In this document: one piece after another, positions 20,851-23,599 of the stretch
Layout: each line of letters begins with the position of its first letter
Position numbering within the stretch: the first letter of the stretch is position 1
IMG/VR virus record: IMGVR_UViG_3300007734_000495
Coordinates: 1-23,599 of that record
Strand: one strand, 5' to 3'
Length of the DNA: 23,599 bases
From: a virus
The notes under the pieces: generated by a model
Told to the model about the DNA's origin: nothing
Databases searched by the model: none
Seen by the model: the letters and a program-made list of their open reading frames with translations, nothing else
Made by a program: the position numbers and the translations under genes

Positions 20851-21059
20851 GAGAGTGTGAGTCGATTGAGAAAGTAAGTGTAATCAGATTTCTTCGATTC
20901 AAGTAGAAGATCGTATTTATCGACCATTTTGTCGCACCCACGGCAACCTAAGGCACTAAAGCTGAAGTGAAACAGACGCAGTTCAGCGTTGCAGTGGGGA
21001 CAATAAACAACCTTGCCCGCTGCAGATGCACGAGTGTGCTTAGTTACAGTCTTAGTCAT
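20847..21059 (-). CDS. Small zinc-ribbon protein
   Basis: 70 aa. Two Cys pairs, CPHC (20-23) and CRGC (39-42), 15 residues apart, make a classic zinc ribbon. The N terminus is basic (TKTVTKHTR) and the C terminus helical. It overlaps both neighbours by four bases. Such small ribbons in phages often bind nucleic acid or host polymerase; no specific target is evident. Confidence 0.75.
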   Translation of the reverse strand: MTKTVTKHTRASAAGKVVYCPHCNAELRLFHFSFSALGCRGCDKMVDKYDLLLESKKSDYTYFLNRLTLS

Positions 21060-21307
21060 TTGATTTCAGGAGTAAGGAATTCGATAATTTCTTCAGTTGT
21101 GTAAAACTGTTTGCCCATAGCGGAGGGCTCTTTGTGTTCTTCTAGTTTCTCAACCCAAAACTCACGTTCGTGTTGATAAAACTGGATACCCTCGTGAAGC
21201 AGAATTTGCAGCATGTGTTCAACTGTGCGAAACTCTTTAGCTGCAAGTTGTTCCAGACAGTAACCTCCCATTTCAGTAAGGCTGACGGAATACTCTTTGC
21301 GTTTCAT
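21056..21307 (-). CDS. Ribbon-helix-helix-like small protein
   Basis: 83 aa. KEYSVSLTEMGGYCLEQLAA (4-23) followed by FRTVEHMLQILLHEGIQFY (26-44) has the strand-helix-helix pattern of CopG/RHH proteins. The C terminus is helical (TTEEIIEFLTPEI). The ATG overlaps the preceding stop by one base, with a GGAG about 9 bases upstream. RHH proteins are dimeric repressors, so it could control the cassettes or palindromes in this region; this is inference. Confidence 0.65.
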   Translation of the reverse strand: MKRKEYSVSLTEMGGYCLEQLAAKEFRTVEHMLQILLHEGIQFYQHEREFWVEKLEEHKEPSAMGKQFYTTEEIIEFLTPEIK

Positions 21308-21540
21308 TAGTTGTCTCCGTAAAGATTGAGTTTGGTGCGAAGTTTGTCGCAGTATTTAGCGAGTTGTTTGGGATACATAAGCTCGCTGTAATTACATAAG
21401 TATTCAGCAGCGAGGAGATGACGTTGTTCCCAATCGTCTTCGGTTTCGTTGAGATTTAGTTGGTGTTCGATGGCCTCCTGTATTTGAGAAACGGTGAACA
21501 GATCCAGTAGAGATTCTACTGTATGAGGTAGGTGTGTCAT
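21307..21540 (-). CDS. Unknown 77-aa helical protein
   Basis: Helical throughout (TVSQIQEAIEHQLNLNETED, LLAAEYLCNYSELM). Not recognised. It is the first gene of a five-gene coupled cluster and begins directly after cassette copy 2. Confidence 0.72.
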   Translation of the reverse strand: MTHLPHTVESLLDLFTVSQIQEAIEHQLNLNETEDDWEQRHLLAAEYLCNYSELMYPKQLAKYCDKLRTKLNLYGDN

Positions 21541-21584
21541 GTGATGAGAATGTAATTGTGTAATTTGGCCCCGCGTAGCGGGAG
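21541..21584 (-). repeat. Hairpin-leader cassette, copy 2
   Basis: GGCCCCGCGTAGCGGGAG on the + strand at 21567-21584 forms a CCCGC/GCGGG stem with a GTA loop. On the minus strand it is followed by TTACACAATTACATTCTCAT and then CAC before the ATG at 21540. The leader is nearly free of G, so it should be unstructured. Confidence 0.88.
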
Positions 21585-21607
21585 AGATACACAGCGTGGG
21601 AGCAAAC

Positions 21608-21778
21608 CTAATCGTCGATAGTTACATACTTTTCGATTTCGTCGATTGTTTTAGTTACACATTCCCAGGGGTCTGGTTCGATTGTTGACACCGGGATTCG
21701 ATCCACAGTCTCTTTGAGGTGAAACAAAAGCCCGGTCAGAGTGTCTTCATCGAGTGTGATTGTGTACTGTTTAGCCAT
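21608..21778 (-). CDS. Unknown 56-aa acidic protein
   Basis: ATG at 21776-21778, TAG at 21608-21610. A beta start (KQYTITLDEDTL) is followed by a helix (LLFHLKETVDR), then a Pro/Trp turn and a final helix (TKTIDEIEKYV). It starts 9 bases after the stop of the 132-aa gene. Not recognised, but the close packing and typical composition support it. Confidence 0.66.
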   Translation of the reverse strand: MAKQYTITLDEDTLTGLLFHLKETVDRIPVSTIEPDPWECVTKTIDEIEKYVTIDD

Positions 21779-21787
21779 AGTTACAGA

Positions 21788-22186
21788 TCACTTAGTTGCG
21801 GTTGCGATACAGCCGTCGGGGAGCCCACCTTGTTTGAGGACTTCATAATCCTCGGGAAGCATAATACCTAAACCAGGATCTTCCATACGTTTCAGTACGG
21901 TAAGTGTATCTAGGTTGACTTTGAGGTGATTGGTGAAGAACTTAAGGAGACTGTTGTAGACATCCTCCGGCAGATCTTCGGCTGTGTCGTAATGTTCGCG
22001 TGCGTTACTGTTTGCGCTAGGTGCGTAATAATGCACAGAGCGGGATCCGCAGGAATCTACCCACCAAAGCCCATAACCCTTAGGTTCAAGATGTTTGGTG
22101 CTGTAATGTTGCACAAACTGATCCATGTCGCGGTCAATAACAAGAACGATGGGCAGTTTGCCGTCATCGGAAGTGTTACCAGTCAT
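21788..22186 (-). CDS. Unknown 132-aa protein
   Basis: Segments PIVLVIDRDMDQFVQHY (12-28) and GYGLWWVDSCGSRSVHYY (37-54), then acidic helices (EDLPEDVYNSLLKFF) and a Gly/Pro-rich C terminus (PGLGIMLPEDYEVL). No family is recognised. It is the gene directly after cassette copy 3. Confidence 0.72.
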   Translation of the reverse strand: MTGNTSDDGKLPIVLVIDRDMDQFVQHYSTKHLEPKGYGLWWVDSCGSRSVHYYAPSANSNAREHYDTAEDLPEDVYNSLLKFFTNHLKVNLDTLTVLKRMEDPGLGIMLPEDYEVLKQGGLPDGCIATATK

Positions 22187-22237
22187 GATGTTAGTGATGA
22201 TGGTGTAAATGTGTGAGGCGGCCCCGCGTAGCGGGAG
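22187..22237 (-). repeat. Hairpin-leader cassette, copy 3
   Basis: The conserved 18-mer lies at 22220-22237, 3 bases from the preceding stop. The minus-strand leader CTCACACATTTACACCATCA continues to the ATG at 22186. The longest copy (51 bases). Confidence 0.85.
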
Positions 22238-22240
22238 AGG

Positions 22241-22408
22241 CTAAATAATGCGGCCCTCCGTTATGTCATCCAGCAATTCCTCGCACACGCTGTCATCCAC
22301 GCGCAGCAATAATGCCCGCGCAATAAACAACTCGTGCCCGTGGAGATCAATTAGCTCGCGCAGTTTGTCACGCGCTGATTGTCCATGTACGCGTTTGTAG
22401 ATGTCCAT
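22241..22408 (-). CDS. Unknown 55-aa helical protein
   Basis: ATG at 22406-22408, TAG at 22241-22243. Helical: SARDKLRELIDLHGHELFIA, then RALLLRVDDSVCEELLDDIT. Its local G+C is higher than its neighbours. It starts 20 bases after the preceding stop and ends just before cassette copy 3. Not recognised. Confidence 0.66.
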   Translation of the reverse strand: MDIYKRVHGQSARDKLRELIDLHGHELFIARALLLRVDDSVCEELLDDITEGRII

Positions 22409-22428
22409 GGTTGGGAAATCGGTAAAGG

Positions 22429-22638
22429 TTACACAAGAGCGTGACGATAATCGAGAGATTTAATACACCAACCTGTAGCGGCGGTGATCTCCTCTACTAA
22501 GTCATCTTCATCATCTGCTTCCCAGATTTGACCGATTGTTTCTTCGGTCACTTCTTGCTGATAATCGGGGTCTACATCACCCCAAGTATCATCATCAGAA
22601 GAAAAGTCAAAGTCGATGTAGGTTACTAAAAACTTCAT
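22429..22638 (-). CDS. Unknown 69-aa acidic protein
   Basis: The start is ATG 22638 (MKFLVTYIDFDF); an upstream in-frame ATG at 22656 is less likely. Very acidic middle (EADDEDDLVEEI) and a conserved-looking end TGWCIKSLDY (54-63), a pattern I associate with small phage proteins of unknown function. Confidence 0.7.
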   Translation of the reverse strand: MKFLVTYIDFDFSSDDDTWGDVDPDYQQEVTEETIGQIWEADDEDDLVEEITAATGWCIKSLDYRHALV

Positions 22639-22661
22639 GGCGGTAAAAGTGCTCACGTTAG

Positions 22662-23081
22662 TTAAATAGTGGACTTTGGTTGGCTTTTGAGTAGTTTCTC
22701 AACGTCAATCATTTCGCCCTGTTTGTCGTAATAAGTGCAGTCTGCGGACAATCCACTTCTGCTGTCGTAACTAACCCACACGACTTTCATAAAGTCGCTG
22801 CTCATCAGGTGAGCGTAATGGTCGGTAAGAAAGTCGAATACTTCACCGTCAGAGTTAGATTCCTCTGTGTCCATGTTGATGGTTAGTGTATTGTCTGCGA
22901 CGCTCACATAGGCTTCGAGAATGTCCGAAAACTCATCGAAAGAGTCGCAATTAAGCAGATCAGTAGGAGCCTCACTTTCGTGGTTAGTTAGGTAATCGTA
23001 GACCTGTGAAATTAGATCACTTGTGTCAATGACATTTGTAATCTGGCAAGTAGCTGTAGCGGCGTGTTGTGTGTAAGACAT
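22662..23081 (-). CDS. Unknown 139-aa acidic protein
   Basis: A helical N-terminal half (SDLISQVYDYLTNH, FDEFSDILEAYV) and a C-terminal part FMKVVWVSYDSRSGLSADCT (97-116) that resembles a motif of small phage proteins. No function is known to me. It is the first gene after cassette copy 4. Confidence 0.72.
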   Translation of the reverse strand: MSYTQHAATATCQITNVIDTSDLISQVYDYLTNHESEAPTDLLNCDSFDEFSDILEAYVSVADNTLTINMDTEESNSDGEVFDFLTDHYAHLMSSDFMKVVWVSYDSRSGLSADCTYYDKQGEMIDVEKLLKSQPKSTI

Positions 23082-23126
23082 TGTGATGTTGATGTAATTG
23101 TGTGAGTTGGCCCCGCGTAGCGGGAG
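23082..23126 (-). repeat. Hairpin-leader cassette, copy 4
   Basis: The conserved 18-mer lies at 23109-23126, 3 bases after the preceding stop. The minus-strand leader is AACTCACACAATTACATCAA followed by CATCACA, then ATG at 23081. Shares ACACAATTACAT with copy 2. Confidence 0.88.
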
Positions 23127-23129
23127 GGT

Positions 23130-23303
23130 TTAACTGTGTTTGGTTTTGTACGCTTTACAGGGATAGCGTTTTACATAATACTGCGCAGATTTATCTGCAG
23201 TGTTGTACTCTGCAGCCAGCCTGTGCGCCTCTCTCCTATCATCAGCTTCGTCCACAGTTTCGATGAAGCCTCTCTCACTGCGACGCTGAATGTACCAAGG
23301 CAT
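23130..23303 (-). CDS. Unknown 57-aa phage protein
   Basis: The start is ATG 23303, because the longer frame overlaps the upstream gene. WYIQRRSERGFIETVDEADD (3-22), then REAHRLAAEY and AQYYVKRYPCKAY, fits a common small phage/cyanobacterial family (Y.Q..G..ETVDE ... EA ... EY ... YY) of unknown function. Confidence 0.74.
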   Translation of the reverse strand: MPWYIQRRSERGFIETVDEADDRREAHRLAAEYNTADKSAQYYVKRYPCKAYKTKHS

Positions 23304-23307
23304 TGTG

Positions 23308-23583
23308 TTACCCACGCACAAAGATGTGCTGGCTACCAAGTTCAATCTCCCAATCAGTTTCTTCGATTGCTGTACCGTACCAAATGTGGTTCTTCTGATA
23401 AATACCAGCGCCACATAGTTCATGCAGGATTGCATTTAGGCGAGACTTTGTAGTCGGTGTCTGCCAACCACAGTCACAGATGCGCACACTATCGGGCGTG
23501 ATCTGCGCGATGTTGTTGTCGTGCAGGTACACATTGATGCGTTCGATCGGTTTATCCGCGTGGGCAAAGTACGTTACAGCCAC
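23308..23583 (-). CDS. Unknown protein at the window edge (start uncertain)
   Basis: 91 aa from GTG 23583, but the frame stays open to the last base of the window, so the true start may lie outside. CGWQTPTTKSRLNAILHELC (38-57) is a motif I associate with small phage proteins; the rest is beta-rich. It ends 4 bases before the next start, so it shares its operon. Confidence 0.7.
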   Translation of the reverse strand: MAVTYFAHADKPIERINVYLHDNNIAQITPDSVRICDCGWQTPTTKSRLNAILHELCGAGIYQKNHIWYGTAIEETDWEIELGSQHIFVRG

Positions 23584-23599
23584 ACGGGTGTTGTCACAC

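Noticed and set aside
19988-23126. The four-copy repeat as a CRISPR array
   Set aside because: Copies are 600-1600 bases apart with genes between, and each sits at the same place relative to a start codon.

Overview
The window looks like part of a tailed-phage genome whose host is a cyanobacterium with phycobilisomes, probably freshwater. The reasons are a compact phage replication set (primase-helicase, exonuclease-plus-polymerase family A DNA polymerase without the 5' nuclease, ssDNA-binding protein, PD-(D/E)XK nuclease), many tiny unrecognised ORFs joined by 1-4 nt stop/start overlaps, a ThyX thymidylate synthase, a DUF4214 protein (a family common in cyanobacteria and their viruses) and an NblA-like phycobilisome-degradation gene. 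No structural or packaging gene was identified with certainty. Most start codons lack a Shine-Dalgarno sequence, and several are GTG or TTG.

Layout. Left edge (1-895, + strand): the 3' end of an unknown gene overlapping thyX, closed at 902-925 by a hairpin shared with the convergent minus-strand block. Replication block A (952-6054, minus): GTG-start methyltransferase-like protein, acidic-tailed small protein, PD-(D/E)XK nuclease, primase-SF3 helicase, membrane-anchored winged-helix-like protein. nblA lies alone on the + strand at 6130-6387, divergent from block A and overlapping a convergent minus-strand gene. Replication block B (6761-13137, minus): wHTH-like protein, small protein, terminator, polA, unknown gene, DUF4214 protein, degenerate HNH-HTH protein, tandem-OB SSB, unknown 273-aa protein, terminator.

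AAA+/VWA block (13229-18284, minus): DUF3150-like helical protein, 75-aa protein, MoxR/RavA-like AAA+ ATPase, 77-aa protein, ViaA-like VWA protein with an intact MIDAS, then two small proteins. The genes overlap or nearly abut, which suggests one co-expressed machine. This is the best candidate in the window for a poorly described system.

Right block (18389-23599, minus, with one possible + ORF at 19682): about 16 small genes, including a 53-aa membrane protein, a zinc ribbon and a ribbon-helix-helix-like protein. Four of the transcription units here start with the same cassette: a CCCGC/GCGGG hairpin just after the preceding gene, followed by an A/C-rich leader of about 25-30 nt ending at the ATG. 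An AT-rich region with inverted repeats (19441-19681) separates this block from the genes to its left.

Inferred logic: the right block has the layout of early host-takeover genes, the centre builds the replisome and the AAA+/VWA machine, ThyX supplies dTMP, and NblA would dismantle host antennae. All functions are read from motifs and from memory of families; nothing was searched.
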